Positions 8,558 through 17,242 of a stretch of DNA of 64,000 nt are shown here, piece after piece. Under the pieces are notes generated by a model. It was not told the origin of the DNA and did not search any database. It saw only the letters and a program-made list of their open reading frames with translations. The DNA is taken from positions 121,869 through 185,868 of the forward strand of contig NZ_FMUJ01000002.1 of NCBI RefSeq assembly GCF_900100965.1, read 5' to 3'. Source of the DNA: Variovorax sp. EL159 (GTDB lineage: Bacteria; Pseudomonadota; Gammaproteobacteria; Burkholderiales; Burkholderiaceae_C). The stretch's first letter is position 1. Every line of letters starts with the position of its first letter. Both the position numbers and the translations under genes were made by a program.

Positions 8558-9781
8558 TCACGCCCCGAACGACATGAGCGGCACGCCTGCGTAGGCGAGC
8601 CTGAACGCAAGAAGGATCAGCGCGACGTAGCCGCCCGCCACCAGCCACACGGCGACGCGGCCGAAGGGCAGGCGCAGCATGGCGATCAGCGCGCCAGCCA
8701 AAGGCAGTATCTGCTGCGCGTGCACGCCCAGGAAATGCGCCACGCGCAGATCGCCGCCGGTGGCCGACCAGCCCACCAGGGGCAGCACCGCGCCGCCCGC
8801 GATCGCGCCGATGGTCGAGCCGTGGTGCAGGCTGATGGCAATGCCGCCACCGGCACCGCCCACGAAGGTCAGCACGAGGCCCAGCACGACCGCCAGCCTG
8901 TAGGCCGGCGCGAGCGTGTCGCCGTGCCGCGCCACCAGACGTGCGAGCGGCAATGCCGTGGCGGTGAGCGACAGCGCACCAATGCCCATCAGGGTGAACA
9001 TGACGGCGTGGAAGGTCGAGTCTTCGTTGAAGTGCGAGGCCTGCCCCAGCGCACCCTGCAGCGTGATGTAGGCGACCTCGAAGAGGCCCGTCGCGATCAC
9101 GATCGCAACAATCGCGCGTTCGGTGCGCGATCCGCGATGCATGCGCGGCAGGTCGCCGAGCAGCCATGCCGTCGTCAGCGCATAGAGGCTCACCGACGCC
9201 ATGAACTTCAGCGGCTTGACCCACACGCCCGTGCCCACGCCGGCGAGCGTGCGCGGATCGAGCCACGCCGCCAGCAGCGCGGGCACCATCGCCGCCAGCA
9301 GGATGCCGCCGAACCAGGCCAGCTGCGGCTGTCGCCGGTGCAGCTCGCGCGCCAGCCACGCGCACCAGGGTGCCACCCGCAGCGCCAGGAAGGCCAGCAG
9401 GCCCACCGGGCCGAACAGGAAGGTCAGCACGAAGCAGGGAAGGAGAAGGAGCGGCGCGATGCCCGCGCGCTCGCCTTCGCGCGCGATCCAGGTGCCCACG
9501 AACAGGTCGAAGGCAAGGTAGTGGAACCACCCCGCCGTGAGCAGTGCCGGTTGCTGGAACAGCGCATGCACCGCCGACAGCGAGCCGTAGCCGCCGCCCG
9601 GTGCGGAAGACCAGTAGGTGGCCATGAGCCACCAGTACGCCAGCCCCAGTCCCACGGGAATGACGATGCCGGTCAGCGCCCAGATGGCGGGCTTGGCGCG
9701 ACCGAGCCAGGGCGCGGCGCCAAGGGCGGCCCAGGCGGGGAGGGCGACAGTGCTGCCCGCGCTGAAAAGTGAATCGAACAT
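8558..9781 (-). CDS. ABA4-like multi-span membrane protein with extra C-terminal half
   Basis: A 407-residue membrane protein with about ten to eleven hydrophobic spans. The first 140 residues match the ABA4-like family in character: two leading spans, then WFHYLAFDLFVGTWIARE with its His and Asp pattern, then LLPCFVLTFLFGPVGLL. ABA4 in plants is needed for neoxanthin formation, and bacterial members have no settled function. The second half (about 170-407) is a further set of spans I cannot assign. The start has GAGG five bases upstream. It is divergent from a TetR-family gene with 134 bases between, so that regulator probably controls it. Confidence 0.75.
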   Translation of the reverse strand: MFDSLFSAGSTVALPAWAALGAAPWLGRAKPAIWALTGIVIPVGLGLAYWWLMATYWSSAPGGGYGSLSAVHALFQQPALLTAGWFHYLAFDLFVGTWIAREGERAGIAPLLLLPCFVLTFLFGPVGLLAFLALRVAPWCAWLARELHRRQPQLAWFGGILLAAMVPALLAAWLDPRTLAGVGTGVWVKPLKFMASVSLYALTTAWLLGDLPRMHRGSRTERAIVAIVIATGLFEVAYITLQGALGQASHFNEDSTFHAVMFTLMGIGALSLTATALPLARLVARHGDTLAPAYRLAVVLGLVLTFVGGAGGGIAISLHHGSTIGAIAGGAVLPLVGWSATGGDLRVAHFLGVHAQQILPLAGALIAMLRLPFGRVAVWLVAGGYVALILLAFRLAYAGVPLMSFGA

Positions 9782-9836
9782 GGTGGCCTCGCGTGCGGAA
9801 AAGAAGATCGGGTCGGATGAAACTGGTGATATCTTG

Positions 9837-9880
9837 ACGGTGTTTAGATGAAAAATCCAGAAGAATTTGAACGGTGTAAA
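9837..9880. promoter_or_regulatory. Direct repeat pair in a divergent promoter
   Basis: ACGGTGTTTA at 9837-9846 and ACGGTGTAAA at 9871-9880 share eight of ten bases and are 34 bases apart start to start, about three helical turns. They lie in the only shared regulatory space between the ABA4-like gene and the TetR gene. They are candidate sites for that regulator, by position only. A nine-codon frame (9890-9919) also ends by overlapping the TetR start as TCATGA. Confidence 0.35.
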
Positions 9881-9915
9881 GTTCCACCGATGAAGACCCC
9901 CGGAAACCAGCAGTC

Positions 9916-10542
9916 ATGACGGCACGAAAAACGGCGAGCGCTCCGGCGCCCTATCACCACGGCGATCTGCGCGCGGCGCTGATCGCGGCCACCGAAGTCC
10001 TGCTGGCCGAACGCGGTGTCGAGGGCTTCACGCTGCGCGAGGTGGCGCGCCGCGCGGGCGTGTCGCCGGCCGCGCCGCTGCATCACTTCGGCAGTGCGGC
10101 GGGCCTGCTGACAGAGGTGTCCATCCTGGGGTTCGAGGAACTCACGCGCTGCCTGCGCGAGGGCACCGCCACGGGCGGCAGCGACCCCGCCGCAAGGCTG
10201 CGCGGCCAGGGCATGGGTTATGTGCATTTCGCGTTGACCTACCCCGGGCGCTTTCACCTGATGTTCCGCAAAGACCGGCTGGTGCAGGACGAAAGGCTCA
10301 AGGTGGCCGGCGACGCGGCCCTAGGCGAACTCGAACTGGCGGTGCGCGACTACACCGGCTGGGGCCACAAGAAGCCGCTGAACCGCGCGACGCAGGCCAC
10401 GCTGCTGGCGGCGTGGTCATCGGTGCATGGCTTTGCGCATCTCGCGCTGGACGAGAAGTTCGGCGAGCTGGCCGGCACGGAGTGCACGAAAGACTTCGTG
10501 GGCGGGATGCTGCCGGAGATATTGCGGCAGCTCTGGCCCTAG
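9916..10542 (+). CDS. TetR/AcrR-family transcriptional regulator (WHG-type C-terminal domain)
   Basis: A 208-residue regulator. The N-terminal helix-turn-helix domain runs about residues 15-62 (YHHGDLRAALIAATEVLLAE, then FTLREVARRAGVSPAAPLHH). The YHHGDLR start and the C-terminal part (MGYVHFALTYPGRFHLMFR) fit the TetR subgroup with a WHG-type ligand domain. No strong ribosome binding site is visible before the ATG. It is divergent from the ABA4-like membrane protein gene and is its likely regulator. Its stop codon overlaps the stop codon of the convergent Lrp gene in the sequence CCTAGG. The ligand is unknown. Confidence 0.88.
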   Translation: MTARKTASAPAPYHHGDLRAALIAATEVLLAERGVEGFTLREVARRAGVSPAAPLHHFGSAAGLLTEVSILGFEELTRCLREGTATGGSDPAARLRGQGMGYVHFALTYPGRFHLMFRKDRLVQDERLKVAGDAALGELELAVRDYTGWGHKKPLNRATQATLLAAWSSVHGFAHLALDEKFGELAGTECTKDFVGGMLPEILRQLWP

Positions 10543-10988
10543 GCCTGAAGGGTTCCCAGCGGAGGCAGCCGCTGCATGATGGTCTGCGCCTTCACGATCG
10601 AGGTGTTCGTCTCGGCCTTGCTGGCGATGCGGTCAAGAATCCGGTCGAGCTGTTCGAGCGATTGCAGGTACAGCCGCGCCACAAAACAGTCTTCGCCCGT
10701 GACCTTGTCGCACTCGCAGAACTCCGGCGTGCTCTCGATCAGCTTCTGCACCGCCTGCAGCTGGCCCGGCAAGGGCCGGATGCGCACGATGGCCTGGAAC
10801 TGGTAGCCGAGGGCCCGGGGATTGATCTGCACGGTGTAGCCGCGGATCACGTCGCGTTCTTCAAGGCGCCGCAGCCGCTCCGCGACGCTGGGCGAAGACA
10901 GGCCCACCTGCAGCGCGAGTTCCTTGAGCGACATGCGGGCGTTGGCGCCGAGCGCCTTCAAGATGTCCTGATCGATCGCGTCCAGCAT
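10539..10988 (-). CDS. Lrp/AsnC-family transcriptional regulator
   Basis: A 149-residue protein with an N-terminal winged helix-turn-helix (MLDAIDQDILKALGANARMS, then LKELALQVGLSSPSVAERLR) and a C-terminal ligand-binding RAM domain (about 70-145). I chose the ATG at 10988 because Lrp proteins start this way; an in-frame ATG at 11036 would add 16 unsupported residues. It is divergent from the EamA exporter gene with about 130 bases between. That pairing is common for amino-acid or drug exporters, and this regulator probably controls the exporter in response to a small molecule, as inference. Confidence 0.9.
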   Translation of the reverse strand: MLDAIDQDILKALGANARMSLKELALQVGLSSPSVAERLRRLEERDVIRGYTVQINPRALGYQFQAIVRIRPLPGQLQAVQKLIESTPEFCECDKVTGEDCFVARLYLQSLEQLDRILDRIASKAETNTSIVKAQTIMQRLPPLGTLQA

Positions 10989-11120
10989 GGCTTGAGTCTC
11001 GGTTGATTCGTCGGTGCGCCTGATTTTCCATGGCAATCGGGCGGTTTCGCCTTTCTAAAAGCATGTCCATTTGCCGCAAAAGCTGGCACGCTCGGTGTTC
11101 CCTTCACACATCGGGTTCTC

Positions 11121-12023
11121 ATGCAGATGAAGCTTCGCGGCGCGCTCGAAATGAGCGCGGCCATGGTGATCTCCGGAACCATCGGATGGTTCGTCGTGCG
11201 CGCCGAGCAGCCGCTGGTCGACCTGCTTTTCTGGCGCTGCGTGTTCGGTGCGGCCACGCTGTGGATCGCATGCGCCGCCTTGGGCGTGCTGCGCCGGGGC
11301 CTCACGCCCCGCACCTTCGCCCTGGCGGCGCTGGGCGGCGTGGCACTGGTCGTCAACTGGCTGCTGATCTTCGCGTCTTTCACGCACGCGTCCATCTCCA
11401 TTGCCACGGCGGTCTACAACACGCAGCCCTTCATGCTGGTCGCGCTCGGCGCGCTGATGCTGTCGGAGCGGCTCACCGCCACGAAGATCGGCTGGCTCTG
11501 CATCGCGTTCGCCGGCCTCGTGCTGGTGGCGCAGGCCAAGCAGGGTGGCGGTGCCGACGACGGTGCCTACGTCGTCGGCGTGCTGATGGCATTGGGCGCG
11601 GCCTTCTGCTACGCGGTGGCCGCCATCGTCGCGAAGAAGCTCGACGGCATGGCGCCGCACCTGATCGCGCTGATCCAGTTCTGCGTGGGGATCGTCATGC
11701 TCGCGCCCTTCGCCAACCTGAAGGCGCTGCCGACCGATGCGGGAACGTGGGGCATCCACCTCACCATGGGCGTGATCTACACGGGGCTCGTGTTCATCCT
11801 GCTGTACGGCGCGATCCAGAAGCTGCCCACCACGGTGGCCGGTGCGCTGTCGTTCATCTATCCGCTGGTGGCGATCGGTATCGACTACGTGGTCTTCGGC
11901 CAGCGCCTGACGCCGGCCCAGATCGTCGGCGCGGCGGCCATCCTGATCGCGGCGGCCGGCATGACCTTCGGATGGACATTGCCCGGCCTGTCGCGAAGGC
12001 GGGCCGCGCCGCAGAAGGGTTGA
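11121..12023 (+). CDS. EamA-family (DMT superfamily) transporter
   Basis: A 300-residue inner-membrane protein with ten hydrophobic segments arranged as two five-helix EamA repeats (about 10-140 and 155-290). Characteristic stretches are TIGWFVVRAEQPLVDLLFWR in the first repeat and GVIYTGLVFILLYGAIQKLP in the second. Family members export amino acids and other metabolites. The protein ends in a basic tail (LSRRRAAPQKG), which suggests a cytoplasmic C-terminus. The ATG at 11121 has a second ATG two codons on; neither has a strong ribosome binding site. The adjacent divergent Lrp regulator supports an amino-acid-like substrate without proving it. Confidence 0.88.
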   Translation: MQMKLRGALEMSAAMVISGTIGWFVVRAEQPLVDLLFWRCVFGAATLWIACAALGVLRRGLTPRTFALAALGGVALVVNWLLIFASFTHASISIATAVYNTQPFMLVALGALMLSERLTATKIGWLCIAFAGLVLVAQAKQGGGADDGAYVVGVLMALGAAFCYAVAAIVAKKLDGMAPHLIALIQFCVGIVMLAPFANLKALPTDAGTWGIHLTMGVIYTGLVFILLYGAIQKLPTTVAGALSFIYPLVAIGIDYVVFGQRLTPAQIVGAAAILIAAAGMTFGWTLPGLSRRRAAPQKG

Positions 12024-12075
12024 GCGCGGGCCGCGACCGACAGGCACGCACCGGGCCCGATGGCCGTGGCGCGCG

Positions 12076-15000
12076 TCAGGCGGCCTGTTCTTCGCTCGCC
12101 TCGCGTCCCATCACCCTCGCGGCCAGGCGCTTCACCAGCAGGTAGAACAGCGGCACGAAGAAGATGCCCAGCGCGGTCGCCGCGAGCACGCCGCCGAACA
12201 CGCCGGTGCCGATGGCCGTCTGGCTGCCCGAGCCCGCGCCGGTGGCAACGGCCAGCGGGATCACGCCCGCCAGGAAGGCCAGCGAGGTCATCAGGATCGG
12301 CCGCAACCGCAGGCGCGCGCCTTCGGCCACCGCTTCGAGCAGCGGCACGCCGCGCCGCAGCGCCGCTTCGGCGAACTCGATGATGAGGATCGCGTTCTTG
12401 GCCGACAGGCCGATGGTCGCGAGCAAGCCGACCTGGAAGTAGATGTCGTTCGACAACCCGCGCAATGCCGCCGCGATCACCGCGCCGAGCACGCCCAGCG
12501 GAATGACCAGCATCACCGAGAACGGCACCGACCAGCTCTCGTACAGCGCGGCCAGGCACAGGAACACCACGAGGATCGACAGCGCGAACAGCAGCGGAGC
12601 CTGCCCGCCGGACAGCCGCTCCTGGTAAGACAGGCCGCTCCAGGCCTGGCCGGTGCCGCTCTGCTTCTTCGCGATGGTCTCGACCGCGGCCATGGCCGTG
12701 CCCGAGCTGGTGCCCTGCGAAGCCGCGCCCTGGATCTGCACCGCGGGCAGGCCGTTGTAGCGCTCCAGCTGCGAGGCGCCCTGCGACCAGCGCGTGGTCG
12801 CGAAGGCCGAAAACGGCGTCATCGCGCCGGTGCTGCCGCGCACGAACCACTGGCGGATGTCGTCCGGTGCCGAGCGGTAAGGCGCATCGGCCTGCACGTA
12901 CACGCGCTTGACGCGGCCGCGGTCGATGAAGTCGTTGACGTAGCTGCCGCCCCAGGCAATGCCCAACGTGGTGTTCACGTCTTCGAGCGACAGCCGCAGG
13001 GCCGATGCCTTCAGCTGGTCGATGTCGATCTGCAGCTGCGGCGTGCCGGCCACGCTGTTGGCACGCACGGATTGCAGGCGCTTGTCCTTGTCGGCCTCGC
13101 GCACCAACTGTTCGCGCGCCTGCACCAGCCGATCGGCGCCCATGCCCGAGGTGTCCTGCAGCCAGAACTCGAAGCCGTTGGATTGGCCCAGCCCTTCGAT
13201 GGGCGGCGGCACCATGCCGTAGACCTCGGCATCGCGCTGCTGCTTGGCCAGCGCCACGCCGGCGCGTTCCGCGATGGCGTGCGCGCGCTTGTCGGCGCCG
13301 GGGCGCTCCGACCAGTCTTTCAGCGAGACGAAGGCCATGCCCATGTTCTGCCCCGAGCCGCCGTAGCTCCAGCCGGTGAGCGTGAAGATGGTGTCGGTGG
13401 TGTCCTTCTCGGTTTCGAGGAAGTGCTTTTCGACGGCGCGGTTCACTTCGTCCGTGCGGCCCGAGGTGGCGCCGGCCGGCAGCGTGAGCTGCACCATCAC
13501 GCTGCCCTGGTCTTCTTCGGGCAAAAAGCCGCCGGGCAGGCTGACGTACAGCAGGCCCATGCCGGCCACGATGGCGACATACACGGCCGTGAAGCGCAGC
13601 GGCTTGCGCAGGATGCGGCCGAGCAGGCTCACGTAGCGGCCCTGCGCGGCATCGAAGCGGCGATTGAACGCGCCCAGAAAGCCGCGCGTGCGCGGCGGCA
13701 CGCCGGCCTTCAGGAAGCGCGCGCACAGCGCCGGGATCAGCACGATGGCCACCACCACCGACAGCGCCATCGACGCGATGATGGTCACCGAGAACTGCCG
13801 GTAGATCACGCCCACCGAGCCGCCGAAGAAAGTCATCGGCAGGAACACCGCCGACACCACCACCGCGATGCCGACCAGCGCGCCGGTGATCTCCTTCATC
13901 GACTTGATGGTGGCCGCCTTGGCATCGAGCCCTTCCTCGTGCATGACGCGCTCGACGTTCTCCACCACCACGATGGCGTCGTCCACCAGCAGGCCGATGG
14001 CCAGCACCATGCCGAACAGCGTGAGCACGTTGATCGAATAGCCGAAGGCCGCGAGCACGCCGAAGGTGCCCAGCAGCACCACCGGCACGGTGATGGCCGG
14101 GATCACCGTGGCGCGCCAGTTCTGCAGGAACAGGAACATCACGACCACCACCAGCGCGATGGCCTCCAGCAGCGTCTTGATGACCGACTTGATCGAGATC
14201 TTGACGAAGCGCGTGCTGTCTTCGGCGTAGGCCACGCGCAGGCCCGGGGGCAGCGACGGTTCGAGCTCGGCGATGCGCGCCTTCACCGCGTTGGCGGTGG
14301 TCAGCGCATTGGCGCCGGGCGCCAGCATGATGGCCGAGCCCGAGGCCGGGTGGCCGTTCAGGCGCGTGGTTTCCGCATACGACTCGCTGCCGATCTCGAC
14401 GCGCGCGACATCGCCCAGGCGCACCACGGCGCCGTCGGCCTGCGTCTTGAGCACGATGTCGCGGAACTGCGCAGGCGTCTGCAGGCGCGAGAGCGCGGTG
14501 ACGGTGGCGTTCAGGTGCTGCGTCGGCGCTGAAGGCCGCGCGCCGATCTCGCCCACCGACACCTGCGTGTTCTGCGCGGTGATGGCGGCGGTGACGTCGG
14601 ACGGCATCAGCTGGTAGCTGGCCAGCCGGTGCGGGTCGAGCCAGATGCGCATGGCGTAGGCCGCGCCGAAGGCCTGCACCGAGCCCACGCCGTCGACGCG
14701 GCTGATCGGGTCGCGCAGGTTGCTGGCCATCCAGTCGGAGATGTCGGTGTCGGTGCGCCGGTCGGTCTCGTCGTAGAGCGCGACGATGAGCAGGAAGTTG
14801 TTCTGCGACTTCGCGACCGTCACGCCCTGCTGCTGCACCGCCTGCGGCAGCCGGCTGGTGGCCTGGCTGACCTTGTTCTGCACCTGCACCTGCGCGGTGT
14901 CGGGGTCGATGCCCTGGCGGAAGGTGACGCTGATCTCGGCGTAGCCGGCCGAACTGCTCGTCGACTTGAAGTACATCAGGCCGTCGATGCCCTTCAGCTG

Positions 15001-15204
15001 CTGCTCGATGACCTGCGTCACGCTGCTTTCGAGCGCCTGCGCCGAGGCACCGGGGTAGTTGGCATACACGACCACGGTCGGCGGCGCGATGTCCGGGTAC
15101 TGCGACACCGGCAGCGTGCGAATGGCCACGCCGCCGGCCAGCATGATGAGGATGGCGATGACCCAGGCGAAGACGGGCCGCTGGATGAAGAAATTGGCGA
15201 TCAC
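12076..15204 (-). CDS. Multidrug efflux RND transporter permease (HAE1/AcrB-type)
   Basis: A 1042-residue inner-membrane pump of the hydrophobe/amphiphile efflux class. The N-terminus MIANFFIQRPVFAWVIAILI is typical, as is PVSQYPDIAPP at about 32-42. Transmembrane helix 4 carries the proton-relay pair Asp408-Asp409 in LAIGLLVDDAIVVVENVER. The length is normal for AcrB/MexB proteins. The start codon is GTG. It lies 18 bases downstream of its adaptor gene and is surely co-transcribed. No outer-membrane channel gene follows; the next gene is the convergent EamA exporter, so the pump must borrow a TolC-type channel encoded elsewhere. The substrate cannot be told from sequence. Confidence 0.95.
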   Translation of the reverse strand: MIANFFIQRPVFAWVIAILIMLAGGVAIRTLPVSQYPDIAPPTVVVYANYPGASAQALESSVTQVIEQQLKGIDGLMYFKSTSSSAGYAEISVTFRQGIDPDTAQVQVQNKVSQATSRLPQAVQQQGVTVAKSQNNFLLIVALYDETDRRTDTDISDWMASNLRDPISRVDGVGSVQAFGAAYAMRIWLDPHRLASYQLMPSDVTAAITAQNTQVSVGEIGARPSAPTQHLNATVTALSRLQTPAQFRDIVLKTQADGAVVRLGDVARVEIGSESYAETTRLNGHPASGSAIMLAPGANALTTANAVKARIAELEPSLPPGLRVAYAEDSTRFVKISIKSVIKTLLEAIALVVVVMFLFLQNWRATVIPAITVPVVLLGTFGVLAAFGYSINVLTLFGMVLAIGLLVDDAIVVVENVERVMHEEGLDAKAATIKSMKEITGALVGIAVVVSAVFLPMTFFGGSVGVIYRQFSVTIIASMALSVVVAIVLIPALCARFLKAGVPPRTRGFLGAFNRRFDAAQGRYVSLLGRILRKPLRFTAVYVAIVAGMGLLYVSLPGGFLPEEDQGSVMVQLTLPAGATSGRTDEVNRAVEKHFLETEKDTTDTIFTLTGWSYGGSGQNMGMAFVSLKDWSERPGADKRAHAIAERAGVALAKQQRDAEVYGMVPPPIEGLGQSNGFEFWLQDTSGMGADRLVQAREQLVREADKDKRLQSVRANSVAGTPQLQIDIDQLKASALRLSLEDVNTTLGIAWGGSYVNDFIDRGRVKRVYVQADAPYRSAPDDIRQWFVRGSTGAMTPFSAFATTRWSQGASQLERYNGLPAVQIQGAASQGTSSGTAMAAVETIAKKQSGTGQAWSGLSYQERLSGGQAPLLFALSILVVFLCLAALYESWSVPFSVMLVIPLGVLGAVIAAALRGLSNDIYFQVGLLATIGLSAKNAILIIEFAEAALRRGVPLLEAVAEGARLRLRPILMTSLAFLAGVIPLAVATGAGSGSQTAIGTGVFGGVLAATALGIFFVPLFYLLVKRLAARVMGREASEEQAA

Positions 15205-15222
15205 GGGATTCTTGGATTCTTC

Positions 15223-16377
15223 TTACTCGGCGGCGGCAGAAGCGGCCGCGGCTGCGTTGGCAGACACCGGCACCGGCTTCACCTTCTCGCCGGGGTGCGC
15301 GCGCTGCAGGCCCTCGACCACGAGGCGGTCGCCTTCGCGCAGGCCCTTGGTCACGACCCAGTGCTCGCCTTCGGTGCTGCGCACTTCGATCGGACGCAGC
15401 TCGACCTTGTCGCCGGCACCGACCACCAGCGCGGTCGGTTCGCCCTTTTCGTTGCGGGCCACGCCGCGCTGCGGCGCGAGGATCGCCTGCCGCTCCACGC
15501 CCGACTCGACCTGCGCGCGCACGTACATACCGGGCAGCAGCAGCCCTTGCGGGTTCGGGAACTCGGCGCGCAGCGTGACCGAGCCGGTCGCCGCATCGAC
15601 ACCCACTTCGGAAAACTTCAGCGTGCCGGCATGCGGGTAGGGCAGGCCGTCTTCCATGCGCAGGCGGACCTGGGTGCTGGCCGGTGCCATGTCGCCCGAG
15701 ATGAAGCGGCGCTTGAGTTTCGTCAGCTCCAGGCTCGACTGCACCACGTCGACATAGATCGGGTCGAGCCGCTGGATCGTGGCCAGTGCCATCGCCTGGC
15801 CCGGCGCCACGAGCGCGCCCTCGGTCACGCCCGAGCGGCCGATGCGTCCGGCGATGGGCGCGGTGATGCGCGTGAATTCGAGGTTGATGCGCGCCGCCTT
15901 CACCGCCGCCTGCGCGGCCTTCACGCTGGCTTGGGCTTGCACGAGCGCGGCCTGCGCCTCTTCGTGCTCCTGCCTGCTCACGGCGTTGGCCTTGACCAGT
16001 TCGCCGAAGCGCTCGGCCTTGCCGCGTAGGCTGGCGATGGTGGCTTGTGTCGTGGCCAGCGTGGCCTGCGCCTGCTCGTGCGCGGCCTCGAAAGGGCCGG
16101 GCTCGATCTCGTACAGCACCTGGCCCGCGCGGACCATGCTGCCTTCTTCGAACAGGCGCTTGCGCACGATGCCGTTGACCTGCGGCCGGACCTCGGAGAC
16201 GCGGTAGGCGGCGGTGCGGCCGGAGAGTTCGGTGTGCACGGCCACGTCGCCGGCGTGCAGCGACACGATGCCGACCTCGGGGGGCGCGGCATCGGTGGCG
16301 GGTGGCTGCTTGGCGCCGCATGCGGCGAGCGCGAGCAGGGAAAAGGGAAGCAGGAGCTTGAAGGTGGTCATGGCCAT
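15223..16377 (-). CDS. RND efflux periplasmic adaptor (membrane fusion lipoprotein)
   Basis: A 384-residue adaptor. The signal peptide ends in a lipobox (LLALAACG), so it should be a lipoprotein anchored to the inner membrane. Two biotinyl-lipoyl-like halves flank an alpha-hairpin rich in Ala, Gln and Glu (about 95-165), and beta-barrel and membrane-proximal domains follow (GMYVRAQVESGVERQAIL). The C-terminus has an Ala-rich tail. I chose the ATG at 16377; ATG 16371 is nearly as good, while the longer open frame upstream contains no signal peptide. It is the first gene of a two-gene operon with the pump, and a palindrome upstream may be the operator. Confidence 0.93.
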   Translation of the reverse strand: MAMTTFKLLLPFSLLALAACGAKQPPATDAAPPEVGIVSLHAGDVAVHTELSGRTAAYRVSEVRPQVNGIVRKRLFEEGSMVRAGQVLYEIEPGPFEAAHEQAQATLATTQATIASLRGKAERFGELVKANAVSRQEHEEAQAALVQAQASVKAAQAAVKAARINLEFTRITAPIAGRIGRSGVTEGALVAPGQAMALATIQRLDPIYVDVVQSSLELTKLKRRFISGDMAPASTQVRLRMEDGLPYPHAGTLKFSEVGVDAATGSVTLRAEFPNPQGLLLPGMYVRAQVESGVERQAILAPQRGVARNEKGEPTALVVGAGDKVELRPIEVRSTEGEHWVVTKGLREGDRLVVEGLQRAHPGEKVKPVPVSANAAAAASAAAE

Positions 16378-16455
16378 CTGGAATCGCGGTGTCGCGCGCG
16401 CGGGGGAATGCCCGGCGTTGCGCGTCTGCACCTTAACGGTGCATTGTGCCTTTGG

Positions 16456-16470
16456 TGTTGCGACGCAACA
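16456..16470. promoter_or_regulatory. Palindromic operator upstream of the RND pump operon
   Basis: TGTTGCG-A-CGCAACA is a perfect 15-bp palindrome located 79 bases before the adaptor start, in the 297-base stretch between the adaptor and the Rrf2 gene. Its position and symmetry fit a TetR- or MarR-type repressor site for the pump operon. No such regulator gene is adjacent, so it would be encoded elsewhere. Confidence 0.45.
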
Positions 16471-16542
16471 TGAAGGAATCCCAAGACCGCGACAGGGAGA
16501 AGCAGCGGCCTCGGTGCGGCGGGACAACGTCCCGTCGCCAAC

Positions 16543-16611
16543 GAAAAAAGGCCCATGCAGATGCCAACCCGCCGCCACGTCGATCCGTGGCGGGAGCTGG
16601 CTGCATGGGCC
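16543..16611 (-). terminator. Intrinsic terminator of the Rrf2 gene
   Basis: GGCCCATGCAG (16550-16560) pairs perfectly with CTGCATGGGCC (16601-16611). A nested stem, CCGCCACG (16572-16579) with CGTGGCGG (16586-16593), lies inside. On the minus strand six T residues follow the stem directly (A-run 16544-16549 on the plus strand). It lies about 60 bases past the Rrf2 stop codon and separates that gene from the pump operon. Confidence 0.8.
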
Positions 16612-16674
16612 GCGAAAAGCGGTCGGTCTGTGGCTCGCTGCGGTTGCCGTCTTCAGACGGCAGGGGCGGCGGAC

Positions 16675-17220
16675 CTAACTGGCGCTTTGCTGGTGGCGTC
16701 GGCCCAGTGCGAACACCGAGTTGGGCGCGTCGACGACGAAAGGCTTGCGCGCGGCCGGCTGGCCGACCGGCGTGCGCCGGGCGTCCTGCCGTGCCGCGGG
16801 CTGCACGCCCTTGGCCTTCTGCTCGTCGACCAGGCTCTGCAGCGAGATCGACTTGAGAAACTCGACCGCGCGAAGATTCACGGTGGCCCAGAGCTCGTCG
16901 ATTTCGCAGCGGCCCGCGTCGCCGGGCGCGCCGTTGCCGCGTCGGCGGGTGGACTCGGCATCGTGTTCCTCGATCGAGAGGACGATGTCGGCCACCGAGA
17001 TGTCGGCCGCCTTGCGGCTGAGCGAATAGCCGCCGCCCGGACCCCGGGTCGATTCGACCAGCTCGTTGCGGCGCAGCTTGCCGAACAGCAGTTCCAGGTA
17101 CGAGAGCGAAACCCGCTGGCGCATGCTGATCGACGCCAGCGTGACCGGGCCCGAGCGGCCGTGCAGGGCGATGTCGATCATCGCGGTGACCGCGAAGCGG
17201 CCCTTGGTGGTGAGGCGCAT
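16675..17220 (-). CDS. Rrf2-family regulator, IscR-like but lacking two cluster cysteines
   Basis: A 181-residue protein with a typical IscR start (MRLTTKGRFAVTAMIDIALH), a winged helix-turn-helix and the family wing RGPGGGYSLSR at about 60-70. IscR holds a [2Fe-2S] cluster with three cysteines near residues 92-104. Here the matching segment, ESTRRRGNGAPGDAGRCEID, keeps a single Cys. The rest continues as in IscR (LWATVNLRAVEFLKSISLQS) and then a Gln/Ala/Arg-rich tail. The start has AGGAGA six bases upstream. Cluster binding in the usual way is unlikely, so it may act as an apo-type or differently sensing regulator. No isc genes are adjacent, which also sets it apart from the true iscR. Confidence 0.87.
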   Translation of the reverse strand: MRLTTKGRFAVTAMIDIALHGRSGPVTLASISMRQRVSLSYLELLFGKLRRNELVESTRGPGGGYSLSRKAADISVADIVLSIEEHDAESTRRRGNGAPGDAGRCEIDELWATVNLRAVEFLKSISLQSLVDEQKAKGVQPAARQDARRTPVGQPAARKPFVVDAPNSVFALGRRHQQSAS

Positions 17221-17242
17221 GTCAGTTCTCCTTTGCGGTGGA

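Noticed and set aside
11885..16321. A 1478-codon open frame on the minus strand
   Set aside because: It runs across the pump and adaptor genes in the wrong frame and even into the convergent exporter gene. The translation has no domain character.
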